DNA of 64,000 nucleotides from Bugulina stolonifera (GCA_935421135.1 OW285194.1:15151376-15215375), one strand, 5' to 3'; shown: positions 1-15,100, numbered from the stretch's first letter. Program-made: numbers and translations. Notes: generated from the letters alone by a model not told the origin.

Positions 1-168
1 TGATACCCTGAGAGTTAAATTTGTTTCGACTTGGTTATCTTGTCTATCAGATGCCCTTAAAATATAGTTGTACTGCATTCCCTCTCCGGGCCAAATAGGC
101 CGTACAGGAAGTCCATAAACCATTTGTTTCTCTCTGTTAAACTGTATCCATGAGTTCAACGCTAGTAA
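1..168 (-). CDS. Dystroglycan-type cadherin-like domain, second half (partial at edge)
   Basis: The acceptor TTTCATTTACAG precedes base 168, and the exon is open in phase 0 to the window edge (56 codons). It contains SWIQFNREKQMVYGLP and then YILRASDRQDNQ. The W-x-Q-F-N-x-x-x-x-x-x-Y-G-L-P core followed by a (T/S)D strand is the typical second half of a CADG domain. Joined to the preceding exon it gives one domain of about 110 residues, the normal family length. No donor is visible before base 1. Confidence 0.75.
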
Positions 169-3100
169 CTGTAAATGAAAGTAACAGCACTATGCCACTG
201 TTGTCATATCACACAACGTAATTTAATTGAAATGACTTGCATGACTGACACTGTGTAATCATTAATCGTAACTCAATGAATAATGTTACCTTGCACAGAT
301 ACAGAAAATATTTAAATTAGTAATTCAAATTCAAAATAAGAGAGAGGTGGAGGTGAAGTGTGAGATGAGAGAGGTGGGAGAGGTGAGAGAGAGAAAGAGG
401 GAGAGAGAGGTGGAGGTACGAGAGAAGTCGAGGTGGAGTGTGAGATGGGAAAGAGAGGTGGAGGTGAGAGAAGGGAAGGGGAGGAGGCAAAGTAAGGGAG
501 GCGAAGGTGGGATAAGAGTGAGGTGAAATTGAGAGAGAGACAGAAGAGAGGTAGGATATCGAGGTGAAAGCGATGTGGAGGTAGAGGTGAGGAGACTGTG
601 AGGTAGAGGTGAAATGGTGGGAGGTGACTGATGAGTGATAAAGAAAGCACCCTCTCTATAAGTATAGTAACACATACCTGTCTCTTGTTATCAATTAAAG
701 ATAAATGAAGATTTCTGGTTGTACCATTCTGCAGGTCCTCGAAGGCATTTTCTGGTATCTGATATTCAAAGTAGACCCCAGATCTTACTATAAGTATATC
801 TAGACCAGAAATAATGATTGGCTGAGATTCTAGTGGTACAACTACAATGTAAATAAGAGCAATAAAATACAATTGAACTTATAGCAGCAGTGAGATTTTT
901 TCCCATTGGGTGCCATAATTATTATATACACCAACCAGAGTCCCTCGAAGGTACGCGATGAACATAACTATCAGCAAGTACATATTATTATTAGACACAT
1001 CTCATAACACCATAATACAAAACATACCAAGTATGGAGTTACTTGACTTTCATCAGTGTTCTTGTGTGTACACAAGGTGTACAAGTAACTGCTTTGAACT
1101 ATTAATCTCTGGTGTTTAGGCTTACCATTTATCGTAAATATATTTTCTACTCACCAGGAGCTAAAACATGTTCTAGAGAATTCTTATTCTTTGGGCTGTG
1201 TCTGTTAGCACCTAAAGTATAATGTTCTTTATATACATGTATATAATTGTATAGCTTGTATTAATACACTAATGTCGATTACATCTACAGTGGAGCTGCA
1301 TTATGCTGATCATGATATCCAAGAGGGATGAGAACCAGAACTTTGCCAAGACTCCAGTCACATAGTGACTAGTTACAAATAATATGCTTTGAATTACCGT
1401 ATAAGGGAAGAGCTAGTGGGCACTGACAACTAACTGGCCTGTTATAAAGTATAAGTATCCACTCAAGCCTCACAACATTCTAAATTTCCCTTGGTATTGC
1501 ACAAGTTCAAAATGAAGACTAGAATTATTAGGTTTCGAGAAGCAGGTGATGTGTAAGTGTAAAGGTTTAGTACTGGTACCTGATGAAGTGGTAGCAAGAG
1601 GATGTGTGGCACCGGCAGCAACATTGTCACCTGTCAAAGTAGCTGCTGATGAACCTTCACTCACGACCTCTATGTTTGCATTGGTTTTGACAAAATGGGT
1701 GGTACCAGTATCATTGTCTGCTCTCAAAGTGATTGTCGGTGGCTCTTGACTGGTAACTGCTTTACTTGCAGTGGTAGTGAGAAAAGGAGTGTGACTAGTA
1801 GTATGACTGTCAACTGTCAAAGTCACTGTGGTAGTAACATTTGAAGTACTAGTGACAGGATGTTTGGTACTGGTAGTGTGGTTCTCTGTGGTTAAAGCGG
1901 TTTTCAGTGGCTTTTTACCTGTTACACCTGTGTTCCCAGTAATTGTTGTAATATTGATGGTTCTAGTTGCGCCACTGCCAGATATTATATTTGTTGTTAG
2001 CCGCTCATTACTGGTGGTCTCTGTACTTGAAGTGGCAGTAAAAGGATGACTAACACCAGCATCATTATCAGTTGTCAGAGTGGTTGCCAGTGGCTCTTCG
2101 CTCTCATTTTCTGTGTCACCAGTTGTAGTCGGAGAATGAGTGGAACTAGTGGTATAATTGTCAGGTGTCAAAGTGGTATTCACAGGCTCGATGCTGATAG
2201 CATCTGCAGCTGTAGTGGTGGGAGTAGCATGAGTGATATTAGTAGTATCATTGTTAGTGGAAAGGGTGGTTGGCAGTGACTCTTCACTCACAATGTCTGT
2301 GCTTGCACCCATAGTGGAAAAATCACGGACACTAGTAATGTGACTGTCGGGTATCAAACGGGTTGTCAGAGGGTCCATACTTGAAACCTCTGTGCTGGGA
2401 GGAGCAGGATAGATGAAATCGATGTCAGATGAGATAGTGGATTCCAGCAGCTCTTTACTAGCAACCTCTGCACTGGAAGTGGTATTTTGAAGATGAGTGA
2501 TATTATTATTATCATTATCAGATGCCAAAGTGGCAGCTGGCAGCTCTGTTGTGGTAATCTTACGAGTGCTGGCAACAGAATGCCTGGTGCCAGTGCTACG
2601 TGTCTCGGTGGGCAAAGTGGTTGTCATTGATTCTCTACTCATTACCTTTGTATGTTTAGTAATAGCAGTATAGTGAGAATCAATAGCAGTATCATTGTCA
2701 ATGGTTAAAGCAGGTGAAGTTGGCTCCTTACCCGCACTCTCTGCGTCTACAGTAGTTGGAGTGATATCAGTAATGACGCTAGATGTGTTAGTGGCGTCTA
2801 AATCATTCCGCCATGTGGTTTTATGTGCATCTGTTCTGGTAATTCCTATGTTGGCAGCCATATTTATTGTGCTAGTTATTGAAGCAGTTGTACGTGGTTT
2901 TGTGCTTGTAGAGGCTGTGGTACTGATGGATTCAGGCCCTTCCATCACTAAAGCTGCAGCGCGCTCGGACGTATATTTTTCTGTAGCAGTAGCCCGAGAG
3001 TGATATGTACGTCTTGCAGAGGATGATTGAGCATCAGTTGTGTTTGCTGTAGTATCGCCTATCTGTGCGCTTTTTGCTGACATTGTAGATATTTCAATGG

Positions 3101-6100
3101 AAGCTGCAAGTACATGAACCTTTGAAACCATTTGATCAGACATTGTAGCTGTTGGAATTGCTGTTGTGGACAATGTTGCTTGCACAGTAGCTGTGGATGT
3201 TACTGACGTCGCGGAATTTCTGGGTGTTGTTGTTGGCACAGTAGCTGTGAGTGTTGTTGTCGACACGGTTGTTGTGGGTGTAGTTGTTGTTTCAGTTGGT
3301 GTTGTTGTTAGGATGGTTGTAGGCATTTCCGTACTGGTAACCTCTGTGGTGGTAGTAGCAGGTTCAATGGTACTAGTCATAACCCTGTCAGTTGTAGAGG
3401 TGGTTGTCGGTAACTCTGTATTGTTACCAACTTGTCTGGTAGTGAGTGAATAAGTGGTAATGGTAGTATCTTTGACAGTTGTTGAGGTAGTTGTGGGTAT
3501 GTTTGCACTGGTAACCTCTGTGGTGGTAGTAACAGGTTGAGTGGTACTAGTTGCAACCTTGTCAGTTGTAAAGATGGTTGTAGGCATGTCTGCATTGGTA
3601 CCCTTTGATGTGGCAGTGAGCGGTTCAGTGGCAGTAATAGTATCTTCAACAGTTGTAGAGGTGGTTGTAGACATGTCTGTACTGGTACCATCTGATGTGG
3701 CAGCGAGCGGCTCAGTGATACTGGTAATATCTTTGACAGTTGTAGAGGTGGTTGTAGGCATGTTTGTACTGGTAGCCTCTGTCGTGGTAGTAACAAATTT
3801 AGTGGTAATCGTCGAAACCTTCTTAGTTGTTGTGGTGGTTGTTGGCATGTCAGTACTGGTACCCTCTGTGGTAGTAGTAACAGGTTCAGTGGTGCTAGTC
3901 GCAACCTTGTTAGTGGTAGAGGTGGCTGTAGGCAGCTCTGTACTGGTAGCCTCAGTTGTGATAGTAACAGGTTCAGTGGTACTAGTTGCAGTCTTGTTAG
4001 TCATTGAGGTGGATCCAGGCAACCCTGTACTGGTGCCATCTGGTGTGGTAGTGTGCGGATCGGTGGTACTAGTGGTATCTTTGTCGTTTGTCAAGGTACT
4101 GGTTGGTAACTCTGTACTGGTAGCCTCTGTTGCGGTAGTAGCAGGTTGAGTGGTACTAGTAGCGTGTTTAGCAGTTGTAGAGATGCTTGTCGGTATGTTT
4201 GTACTGGTAACCTCTGTGGTAGTAGTAGCAGGTTCAGTGGTGCTAGTCGTAACCTGATCAGTTGTAGAGGTGGTTTGAGGCAGCCCTACACTGGTGCCCT
4301 TGGGTGTAGTTGTGAGCGGCTCAGTGGGAGTAGTAGCGTTTTTGACAGTTGTAGAGGTGGTTGTAAGCATGTCTATATTGGTAGCCTCTGTTGTGGTAGT
4401 AACAGGTTCAGTGGTTGTAGTCGCAACCTTGTCAATTGTAGAAGTGGTTGTAGGCGGCACTGTACTGGTACCCTTAGGTGTGGTCGTGAGCGACTCAGTG
4501 GTACTAGTAGTGTCTTTAACAGTTGTAGAGGTGGTTCCAGGCATTTCCGAATTGGTAACCTCTGTGGTGGTAGGAACAGATTCGGTGGCTCTAGTCGAAA
4601 CCTTGTCAGTTGCTGAGGGCATTGTAGATAACTCTGTCCTGGTACCATCTGGTGTGGTAGTGAGTGGTTCAGTGGTAGTAGTAGTGTTTTTGACAGTTGT
4701 AGAGGTGGTTGAAGGCATGTCTGTACTGGCCGCCTCTGTTGTGATAGCAGTAGGTTGAGTGGTACTAGTCGCAACTTTATCAGTTGTAGAGGTGGTTGAA
4801 GGTAACTCTGTACTGGTATCATCCGATGTGGTAGTGAGCGGCTCAGTGGTAGTAGTGGTATCTTTAACAGTTGTAGAATTGGTTGTGGACATGTCTGGAC
4901 TGGCAGCCTCTGTTGCGGTAGTAGCAGGTTGAGTGGTAGTAGTCGTAACCTTGTCAGCTGCAGAGGTGGTTGTAGGTAACTCTGTAGTGGTAACTTCTGG
5001 TTTGGCAGTGAGCGGCTCATTGGTAATACTAGTATCTTTGGCAGTTGTTGCGGTAGTAGAAGGCATGTCTGGACTGGTAACCTCTGCGGTGGTAATAACA
5101 GGTTCGGTAGTACTAAATGAAAACTTAACAGTTGTAAAGGTGGTTGTAGGCAACTCTATCCTGATACCATCTGGTGTGGTAATGAGCGGCTCAGTGGTAC
5201 TAGTAGTGTCTTTGACATTTGCTGAGGAGATTGTAGACACGCCTGGGCGGGTAACTTCTGTGGTGGTAGTCACAGGCTCAGTAGTACTAGTCATAACTTT
5301 GTCAGTTGTATAGGTGGTTGTACGTAACTCTGTACGGGTAACTTCTGTTGTGGTAGTGAGTGGCTCATTGGCGATAGTAGTATCTTTGGCAGTTGTTGCG
5401 GTGGTTGTAGGCATGTCTGTACTGGCAACTTCTGTGGTAGTAACAAGAGGTTCAGTGGTATTAGTCGTAACCTTGGCACCTGCAGAGGTGGTTGTAGGTA
5501 ACTCTGTAGTGGCAACTTCTGGTTTGGTAGTGAGCGGCTCATTGGTAATAGTAGTATCTTTGCCAGTTGTTGCGGTGGTTGTAGACATGTCTGGACTGGT
5601 AGCCTCTGTGGTGGTAGTAACCGGTTCAGTGGTACTAGTCGTAACCTTGTCAGTTGGAGAGGTAGATGTAGGTAACTCTGTACTGACACCATCTGGTGTT
5701 GTAGTGAGCGGATCAGTGGTACTAGTAAGATCTGTGACAGTTGTTGAAGGGGTTGTAGACACGCCTGGGCGGGTAATCTCTGTGGTGGTAGTCACAGGCT
5801 CAGAAGTACTATTCATAACTTTGTCAGTTGTATAGGTGGTTGTAGGTGACTCTGTATGGGTAACTTCTGTTGTGGTAGTGAGTGGCTCATTGGTAATTGT
5901 AGTATCTTTGGCAGTTGTTGCGGTGGTTGTTGGCATGTCTGTACTGGCAACTTCTGTGGTAGTAGTAACAGGTTCGGTAGTACTAGTCGAAACCTTAACG
6001 GTTGTAGAGGTGGTTGTAGGTAACTCTATCCTGATACCATCTGGTGTGGTAGTGAGCGGCTCAGTGGTACTAGTAGTGTCTTTGACATTTGCTGAAGAGA

Positions 6101-9100
6101 TTGTAGACACGCCTGGGCGGATAACTTCTGTGGTGGTAGTCACAGGCTCAGTAGTACTAGTCATAACTTTGTCAGTTGTATAGGTGGTTGTACGTAACTC
6201 TGTACGGGTAACTTCTGTTGTGGTAGTGAGTGGCTCATTGGTAATAGTAGTATCTTTGGCAGTTGTTACAGTGGTTGTAGGCATGTCTGTACTGGCAACT
6301 TCTCTGGTAGTAGTAACAAGTTCAGTGGTAGTAGTCGTAACCTTGACACCTGCAGAGGTGGTTGTAGGTAACTCTATCCTGATACCATCTGGTGTGGTAG
6401 TGAGCGGCTCAGTGGTACTAGTAGTGTCTTTGACATTTGCTGAGGAGATTGTAGACACGCCTGGGCGGGTAACTTCTGTGGTGGTAGTCACAGGCTCAGT
6501 AGTACTAGTCATAACTTTGTCAGTTGTATAGGTGGTTGTAGGTAACTCTGTACGGGTAACTTCTGGTGTGGTAGTGAGCGGCTCATTGGTAATAGTAGTA
6601 TCTTTGGCAGTTGTTGCAGTGGTTGTAGGCATGTCTGTACTGGCAACTTTTCTGGTAGTAGTAACAGGTTCAGTGGTAGTAGTCGTAACCTTGGCACCTG
6701 CAGAGGTGGTTGTAGGTAACTCTGTAGTGGCAACTTCTGGTTTGGTAGTAAGCGGCTCTGTGGTACTAGTAGGATCTGTGACATTTGTTGAAGTGGTTGA
6801 AGACACGCCTGGACGAGTAACCTCTGTGGTGGGAGTCACGGGCTCAGTAGTACTATTCATAACTTTGTCAGTTGTATAGGTGGTTGTAGGTAACTCTGTA
6901 CGGGTAACCTCTGTGGTGGTAGTCACAGGCTCAGTAGTACTAGTCATAACTTTGTCAGTTGTATAGGTGGTTGTAGGTGACTCTGTACGGGTAACTTCTG
7001 TTGTGGTAGTGAGTGGCTCATTGGTACTAGTAGTGTCTTTGACATTTGCTGAAGAGATTGTAGACACACCTGGGCGGATAACTTCTGTGGTGGTAGACAC
7101 AGGCTCAGTAGTACTAGTCATAACTTTGTCAGTTGTATAGGTGGTTGTAGGTGACTCTGTACGGGTAACTTCTGTTGTGGTAGTGAGTGGCTCATTGGTA
7201 ATAGTAGTATCTTTGGCAGTTGTTACATTGGTTGTAGGCTTATCTGGACTGGTAACCTCTGTGGTGGTAGTAACAGGTTTAGTGGTATTAGTCGTAACCT
7301 TGTCAGTTGGAGAGGTAGATGTAGTTAACTTTGTGCTGCTACCATCTGGTGTTGTAGTCAGCCGATCACTAGTACTAGTAAGATCTGTGACAGTTGTTGA
7401 AGTGGTTGTAGACACGCCTGGACGAGTAACCTCTGTGGTGGGGTTCACGGGCTCAGTAGTACTATTCATAACTTTGTCAGTTGTATAGGTGGTTGTAGGT
7501 AACTCTGTACGGGTAACCTCTGTTGTGGTAGTGAGTGGCTTATTGGTAATAGTAGTATCTTTGACAGTTGTTGCGGTGGTTGTAGGCATGTCTGGACTGG
7601 TAGCCTCTGTGGTGGTAGTAACCGGTTCAGTGGTACTAGTCGTAACCTTGTCAGTTGGAGAGGTAGATGTAGGTAACTCTGTACTGACACCATCTGGTGT
7701 TGTAGTGAGCGGATCGGTGGTACTAGTAAGATCTGTGACAGTTGTTGAAGTGGTTGTAGACACGCCTGGGCGGGTAACCTCTGTGGTGGTAGTCACAGGC
7801 TCAGTAGTACTAGTTATAACTTTGCCAGTTGTATAGGTGGTTGTAGGTAACTCTGTACGGGTAACTTCTGATGTGGTAATGAGCGGCTCATTGGTAATAG
7901 TAGTATCTTTGGCAGTTGTTGCGGTGGTTGTAGGCATGTCTGTACTGGCAATTTCTGTCGTAGTAATAACAGGTTCAGTGGTAGTAGTCATAACCTTGTC
8001 AGCTGCAGAGGTGGTTGTAGGTAACTCTGTAGTGGTAACTTCTGGTGTGGTAGTGAGCGGCTCAGTGGTACTAGTAGTGTCTTTGACATTTGCTGAGGAG
8101 ATTGTAGACACGCCTGGGCGGGTAACTTCTGTGGTGGTAGTCACAGGCTCAGTAGTACTAGTCATAACTTTGTCAGTTGTATAGGTGGTTGTACGTAACT
8201 CTGTACGGGTAACTTCGGTTGTGGTAGTGAGTGGCTCATTGGCAATAGTAGTATCTTTGGCAGTTGTTGCGGTGGTTGTAGGCATGTCTGTACTGGCAAC
8301 TTCTGTGGTAGTTGCAACAGGTTCAGTGGTATTAGTCGTAACCTTGTCAGTTGAAGAGGTAGATGTAGGTAACTCTGTACTGACACCAACTGGTGTTGTA
8401 GTGAGCGGATCAGTGGTACTAGTAGGATCTGTGACAGTTGTTGAAGTGGTTGTAGACATGCCTGGACGGGTAACCTCTGTGGTGGTAGTCACAGGCTCAG
8501 TAGTACTAGTCATAACTTTGTCAGTTGCATAGGTGGTAGTCGGTAACTCTGTACGGGTAACTTCTGGTGTGGTAGTGAGCGGCTCATTGGTAATAGTAGT
8601 ATCTTTGGCAGTTGTTGCGGTGGTTGTAGGCATGTCTGTACTGGCAACTTTTCTGGTAGTAGTAACAGGTTCAGTGGTAGTAGTCGTAACCTTGGCACCT
8701 GCAGAGGTGGTTGTAGGTAACTCTGTAGTGGCAACTTCTGGTTTGGTAGTGAGCGGCTCAGTGGTACTAGTAGGATCTGTGACATTTGTTGAGGAGATTG
8801 TAGACACGCCGGGGTGTGTGACCTCTGAGGTGGTAGTCACAGGCACAGTAGTACTAGTTATAACTTTGTCAGTTGTATAGGTGGTTGTAAGTAACTCTGT
8901 CCGGGTAACTTCTGGTGTGGTGGTGAGCGGCTCATTGGTAATAGTAGTATCTTTGGCAGTTGTTACAGTGGTTGTAGGCATATCTGGACTGGTGACCTCT
9001 GTGGTGGTAGTAACAGGTTCAGTGGTATTAGTCGTAACCTTGCCAGTTGGAGAGGTAGATGTAGTTAACTCTGTGCTGCTACCATCTGGTGTTGTAGTCA

Positions 9101-12100
9101 GCCGATCACTAGTACTAGTAAGATCTGTGACAGTTGTTGAAGTGGTTGTAGACACGCCTGGACGAGTAACCTCTGTGGTGGGAGTCACGGGCTCAGTAGT
9201 ACTATTCATAACTTTGTCAGTTGTATAGGTGGTTGTAGGTAACTCTGTACGGGTAACTTCTGGTGTGGTAATGAGCGGCTCATTGGTAATAGTAGTATCT
9301 TTGACAGTTGTTGCGGTGGTTGTAGGCATGTCTGTACTGGCAATTTCTGTGGTAGTAATAACAGGTTCAGTGGTAGTAGTCGTAACCTTGTCAGCTGCAG
9401 AGGTGGTTGTGGTAGTCACAGGTTCAGTAGTACTAGTCATAACTTTGTCAGTTGTATAGGTGGTTGTACGTAACTCTGTACGGGTAACTTCTGTTGTGGT
9501 AGTGAGTGGCTCATTGGCGATAGTAGTATCTTTGGCAGTTGTTGCGGTGGTTGTAGGCATGTCTGTACTGGCAACTTCTGTGGTAGTAACAAGAGGTTCA
9601 GTGGTATTAGTCGTAACCTTGGCACCTGCAGAGGTGGTTGTAGGTAACTCTGTAGTGGCAACTTCTGATTTGGTAGTGAGCGGCTCATTGGTAATAGTAG
9701 TATCTTTGCCAGTTGTTGCGGTGGTTGTAGGCATGTCTGGACTGGTAGCCTCTGTGGTGGTAGTAACCGGTTCAGTGGTACTAGTCGTAACCTTGTCAGT
9801 TGGAGAGGTAGATGTAGGTAACTCTGTACTGACACCATCTGGTGTTGTAGTGAGCGGATCAGTGGTACTAGTAAGATCTGTGACAGTTGTTGAAGTGGTT
9901 GTAGACACGCCTGGGCGGGTAACCTCTCTGGTGGTAGTCACAGGCTCAGTAGTACTAGTCATAACTTTGTCAGTTGTATAGGTGGTTGTACGTAACTCTG
10001 TACGGGTAACTTCTGTTGTGGTAGTGAGTGGCTCATTGGTAATAGTAGTATCTTTGGCAGTTGTTACATTGGTTGTAGGCATATCTGGACTGGTAACCTC
10101 TGTGGTGGTAGTAACAGGTTTAGTGGTATTAGTCGTAACCTTGTCAGTTGGAGAGGTAGATGTAGTTAACTCTGTGCTGCTACCATCTAGTGTTGTAGTC
10201 AGCCGATCACTAGTACTAGTAAGATCTGTGACAGTTGTTGAAGTGGTTGTAGACACGCCTGGACGAGTAACCTCTGTGGTGGGGTTCACGGGCTCAGTAG
10301 TACTATTCATAACTTTGTCAGTTGTATAGGTGGTTGTAGGTAACTCTGTGCGGGTAACCTCTGTGGTGGTAGTCACAGGCTCAGTAGTACTAGTTATAAC
10401 TTTGCCAGTTGTATAGGTGGTTGTAGGTAACTCTGTACGGGTAACTTCTGGTGTGGTAATGAGCGGCTCATTGGTAATAGTAGTATCTTTGACAGTTGTT
10501 GCGGTGGTTGTAGGCATGTCTGGACTGGTAGCCTCTGTGGTGGTAGTAACCGGTTCAGTGGTACTAGTCGTAACCTTGTCAGTTGGAGAGGTAGATGTAG
10601 GTAACTCTGTACTGACACCATCTGGTGTTGTAGTGAGCGGATCGGTGGTACTAGTAAGATCTGTGACAGTTGTTGAAGTGGTTGTAGACACGCCTGGGCG
10701 GGTAACCTCTGTGGTGGTAGTCACAGGCTCAGTAGTACTAGTCATAACTTTGTCAGTTGGAGAGGTGGCAGTAGGTAACTCTGTACGGGTAACTTCTGGT
10801 GTGGTAGTGACCGGCTCATTGGTAATAGTAGTATCTTTGGCAGTTGTTACAGTGGTTGTAGGCATGTCTGTACTGGCAACTTCTCTGGTAGTAGTAACAG
10901 GTTCAGTGGTAGTAGTCGTAACCTTGACACCTGCAGAAGTGGTTGTAGGTAACTCTATCCTGATACCATCTGGTGTGGTAGTGAGCGGCTCAGTGGTACT
11001 AGTAGTGTCTTTGACATTTGCTGAGGAGATTGTAGACACGCCTAGGCGGGTAACTTCTGTGGTGGTAGTCACAGGCTCAGTAGTACTAGTCATAACTTTG
11101 TCAGTTGTATAGGTGGTTGTACGTAACTCTGTACGGGTAACTTCGGTTGTGGTAGTGAGTGGCTCATTGGCAATAGTAGTATCTTTGGCAGTTGTTGCGG
11201 TGGTTGTAGGCATGTCTGTACTGGCAACTTCTGTGGTAGTAGCAACAGGTTCAGTGGTATTAGTCGTAACCTTGTCAGTTGGAGAGGTAGATGTAGGTAA
11301 CTCTGTACTGACACCAACTGGTGTTGTAGTGAGCGGATCAGTGGTACTAGTAGGATCTGTGACAGTTGTTGAAGTGGTTGTAGACATGCCTGGACGGGTA
11401 ACCTCTGTGGTGGTAGTCACAGGCTCAGTAGTACTAGTCATAACTTTGTCAGTTGTATAGGTGGTAGTAGGTAACTCTGTACGGGTAACTTCTGGTGTGG
11501 TAGTGAGCGGCTCATTGGTAATAGTAGTATCTTTGGCAGTTGTTGCAGTGGTTGTAGGCATGTCTGTACTGGCAACTTCTCTGGTAGTAGTAACAGGTTC
11601 AGTGGTAGTAGTCGTAACCTTGGCACCTGCAGAGGTGGTTGTAGGTAACTCTGTAGTGGCAACTTCTGGTTTGGTAGTGAGCGGCTCATTGGTAATAGTA
11701 GTATCTTTGCCAGTTGTTGCGGTGGTTGTAGGCATGTCTGTACTGGCAATTTCTGTGGTAGTAATAACAGGTTCAGTGGTAGTAGTCGTAACCTTGTCAG
11801 CTGCAGGGGTAGTTGTGGTAGTCACAGGCTCAGTAGTACTAGTCATAACTTTGTCAGTTGTATAGGTGGTTGTACGTAACTCTGTACGGGTAACTTCTGT
11901 TGTGGTAGTGAGTGGCTCATTGGCGATAGTAGTATCTTTGGCAGTTGTTGCGGTGGTTGTAGGCATGTCTGTACTGGCAACTTCTGTGGTAGTAACAAGA
12001 GGTTCAGTGGTATTAGTCGTAACCTTGGCACCTGCAGAGGTGGTTGTAGGTAACTCTGTAGTGGCAACTTCTGGTTTGGTAGTGAGCGGCTCATTGGTAA

Positions 12101-15100
12101 TAGTAGTATCTTTGCCAGTTGTTGCGGTGGTTGTAGGCATGTCTGGACTGGTAGCCTCTGTGGTGGTAGTAACCGGTTCAGTGGTACTAGTCGTAACCTT
12201 GTCAGTTGGAGAGGTAGATGTAGGTAACTCTGTACTGACACCATCTGGTGTTGTAGTGAGCGGATCAGTGGTACTAGTAAGATCTGTGACAGTTGTTGAA
12301 GTGGTTGTAGACACGCCTGGGCGGGTAACCTCTGTGGTGGTAGTCACAGGCACAGTAGTACTAGTTATAACTTTGTCAGTTGTATAGGTGGTTGTAAGTA
12401 ACTCTGTCCGGGTAACTTCTGGTGTGGTGGTGAGCGGCTCATTGGTAATAGTAGTATCTTTGGCAGTTGTTACAGTGGTTGTAGGCATATCTGGACTGGT
12501 GACCTCTGTGGTGGTAGTAACAGGTTCAGTGGTATTAGTCGTAACCTTGCCAGTTGGAGAGGTAGATGTAGTTAACTCTGTGCTGCTACCATCTGGTGTT
12601 GTAGTCAGCCGATCACTAGTACTAGTAAGATCTGTGACAGTTGTTGAAGTGGTTGTAGACACGCCTGGACGAGTAACCTCTGTGGTGGGAGTCACGGGCT
12701 CAGTAGTACTATTCATAACTTTGTCAGTTGTATAGGTGGTTGTAGGTAACTCTGTACGGGTAACTTCTGGTGTGGTAATGAGCGGCTCATTGGTAATAGT
12801 AGTATCTTTGACAGTTGTTGCGGTGGTTGTAGGCATGTCTGTACTGGCAATTTCTGTGGTAGTAATAACAGGTTCAGTGGTAGTAGTCGTAACCTTGTCA
12901 GCTGCAGAGGTGGTTGTGGTAGTCACAGGTTCAGTAGTACTAGTCATAACTTTGTCAGTTGTATAGGTGGTTGTACGTAACTCTGTACGGGTAACTTCTG
13001 TTGTGGTAGTGAGTGGCTCATTGGCGATAGTAGTATCTTTGGCAGTTGTTGCGGTGGTTGTAGGCATGTCTGTACTGGCAACTTCTGTGGTAGTAACAAG
13101 AGGTTCAGTGGTATTAGTCGTAACCTTGGCACCTGCAGAGGTGGTTGTAGGTAACTCTGTAGTGGCAACTTCTGATTTGGTAGTGAGCGGCTCATTGGTA
13201 ATAGTAGTATCTTTGCCAGTTGTTGCGGTGGTTGTAGGCATGTCTGGACTGGTAGCCTCTGTGGTGGTAGTAACCGGTTCAGTGGTACTAGTCGTAACCT
13301 TGTCAGTTGGAGAGGTAGATGTAGGTAACTCTGTACTGACACCATCTGGTGTTGTAGTGAGCGGATCAGTGGTACTAGTAAGATCTGTGACAGTTGTTGA
13401 AGTGGTTGTAGACACGCCTGGGCGGGTAACCTCTCTGGTGGTAGTCACAGGCTCAGTAGTACTAGTCATAACTTTGTCAGTTGTATAGGTGGTTGTACGT
13501 AACTCTGTACGGGTAACTTCTGTTGTGGTAGTGAGTGGCTCATTGGTAATAGTAGTATCTTTGGCAGTTGTTACATTGGTTGTAGGCATATCTGGACTGG
13601 TAACCTCTGTGGTGGTAGTAACAGGTTTAGTGGTATTAGTCGTAACCTTGTCAGTTGGAGAGGTAGATGTAGTTAACTCTGTGCTGCTACCATCTAGTGT
13701 TGTAGTCAGCCGATCACTAGTACTAGTAAGATCTGTGACAGTTGTTGAAGTGGTTGTAGACACGCCTGGACGAGTAACCTCTGTGGTGGGGTTCACGGGC
13801 TCAGTAGTACTATTCATAACTTTGTCAGTTGTATAGGTGGTTGTAGGTAACTCTGTGCGGGTAACCTCTGTGGTGGTAGTCACAGGCTCAGTAGTACTAG
13901 TTATAACTTTGCCAGTTGTATAGGTGGTTGTAGGTAACTCTGTACGGGTAACTTCTGGTGTGGTAATGAGCGGCTCATTGGTAATAGTAGTATCTTTGAC
14001 AGTTGTTGCGGTGGTTGTAGGCATGTCTGGACTGGTAGCCTCTGTGGTGGTAGTAACCGGTTCAGTGGTACTAGTCGTAACCTTGTCAGTTGGAGAGGTA
14101 GATGTAGGTAACTCTGTACTGACACCATCTGGTGTTGTAGTGAGCGGATCGGTGGTACTAGTAAGATCTGTGACAGTTGTTGAAGTGGTTGTAGACACGC
14201 CTGGGCGGGTAACCTCTGTGGTGGTAGTCACAGGCTCAGTAGTACTAGTCATAACTTTGTCAGTTGGAGAGGTGGCAGTAGGTAACTCTGTACGGGTAAC
14301 TTCTGGTGTGGTAGTGACCGGCTCATTGGTAATAGTAGTATCTTTGGCAGTTGTTACAGTGGTTGTAGGCATGTCTGTACTGGCAACTTCTCTGGTAGTA
14401 GTAACAGGTTCAGTGGTAGTAGTCGTAACCTTGACACCTGCAGAAGTGGTTGTAGGTAACTCTATCCTGATACCATCTGGTGTGGTAGTGAGCGGCTCAG
14501 TGGTACTAGTAGTGTCTTTGACATTTGCTGAGGAGATTGTAGACACGCCTAGGCGGGTAACTTCTGTGGTGGTAGTCACAGGCTCAGTAGTACTAGTCAT
14601 AACTTTGTCAGTTGTATAGGTGGTTGTACGTAACTCTGTACGGGTAACTTCGGTTGTGGTAGTGAGTGGCTCATTGGCAATAGTAGTATCTTTGGCAGTT
14701 GTTGCGGTGGTTGTAGGCATGTCTGTACTGGCAACTTCTGTGGTAGTAGCAACAGGTTCAGTGGTATTAGTCGTAACCTTGTCAGTTGGAGAGGTAGATG
14801 TAGGTAACTCTGTACTGACACCAACTGGTGTTGTAGTGAGCGGATCAGTGGTACTAGTAGGATCTGTGACAGTTGTTGAAGTGGTTGTAGACATGCCTGG
14901 ACGGGTAACCTCTGTGGTGGTAGTCACAGGCTCAGTAGTACTAGTCATAACTTTGTCAGTTGTATAGGTGGTAGTAGGTAACTCTGTACGGGTAACTTCT
15001 GGTGTGGTAGTGAGCGGCTCATTGGTAATAGTAGTATCTTTGGCAGTTGTTGCAGTGGTTGTAGGCATGTCTGTACTGGCAACTTCTCTGGTAGTAGTAA

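Noticed and set aside
331..675. Minus-strand Ser/Pro/Leu frames in the polypurine tract
   Set aside because: Low-complexity C/T-rich intron sequence between two clear CADG exons.
1470..1579. C-terminal tail of the mucin frame (LHLHITCFSKPNNSS...) as genuine protein
   Set aside because: Composition changes abruptly after the phase 1 donor at 1580 and the next exons fit that phase, so this is more likely intron read-through; not excluded as an alternative short isoform.
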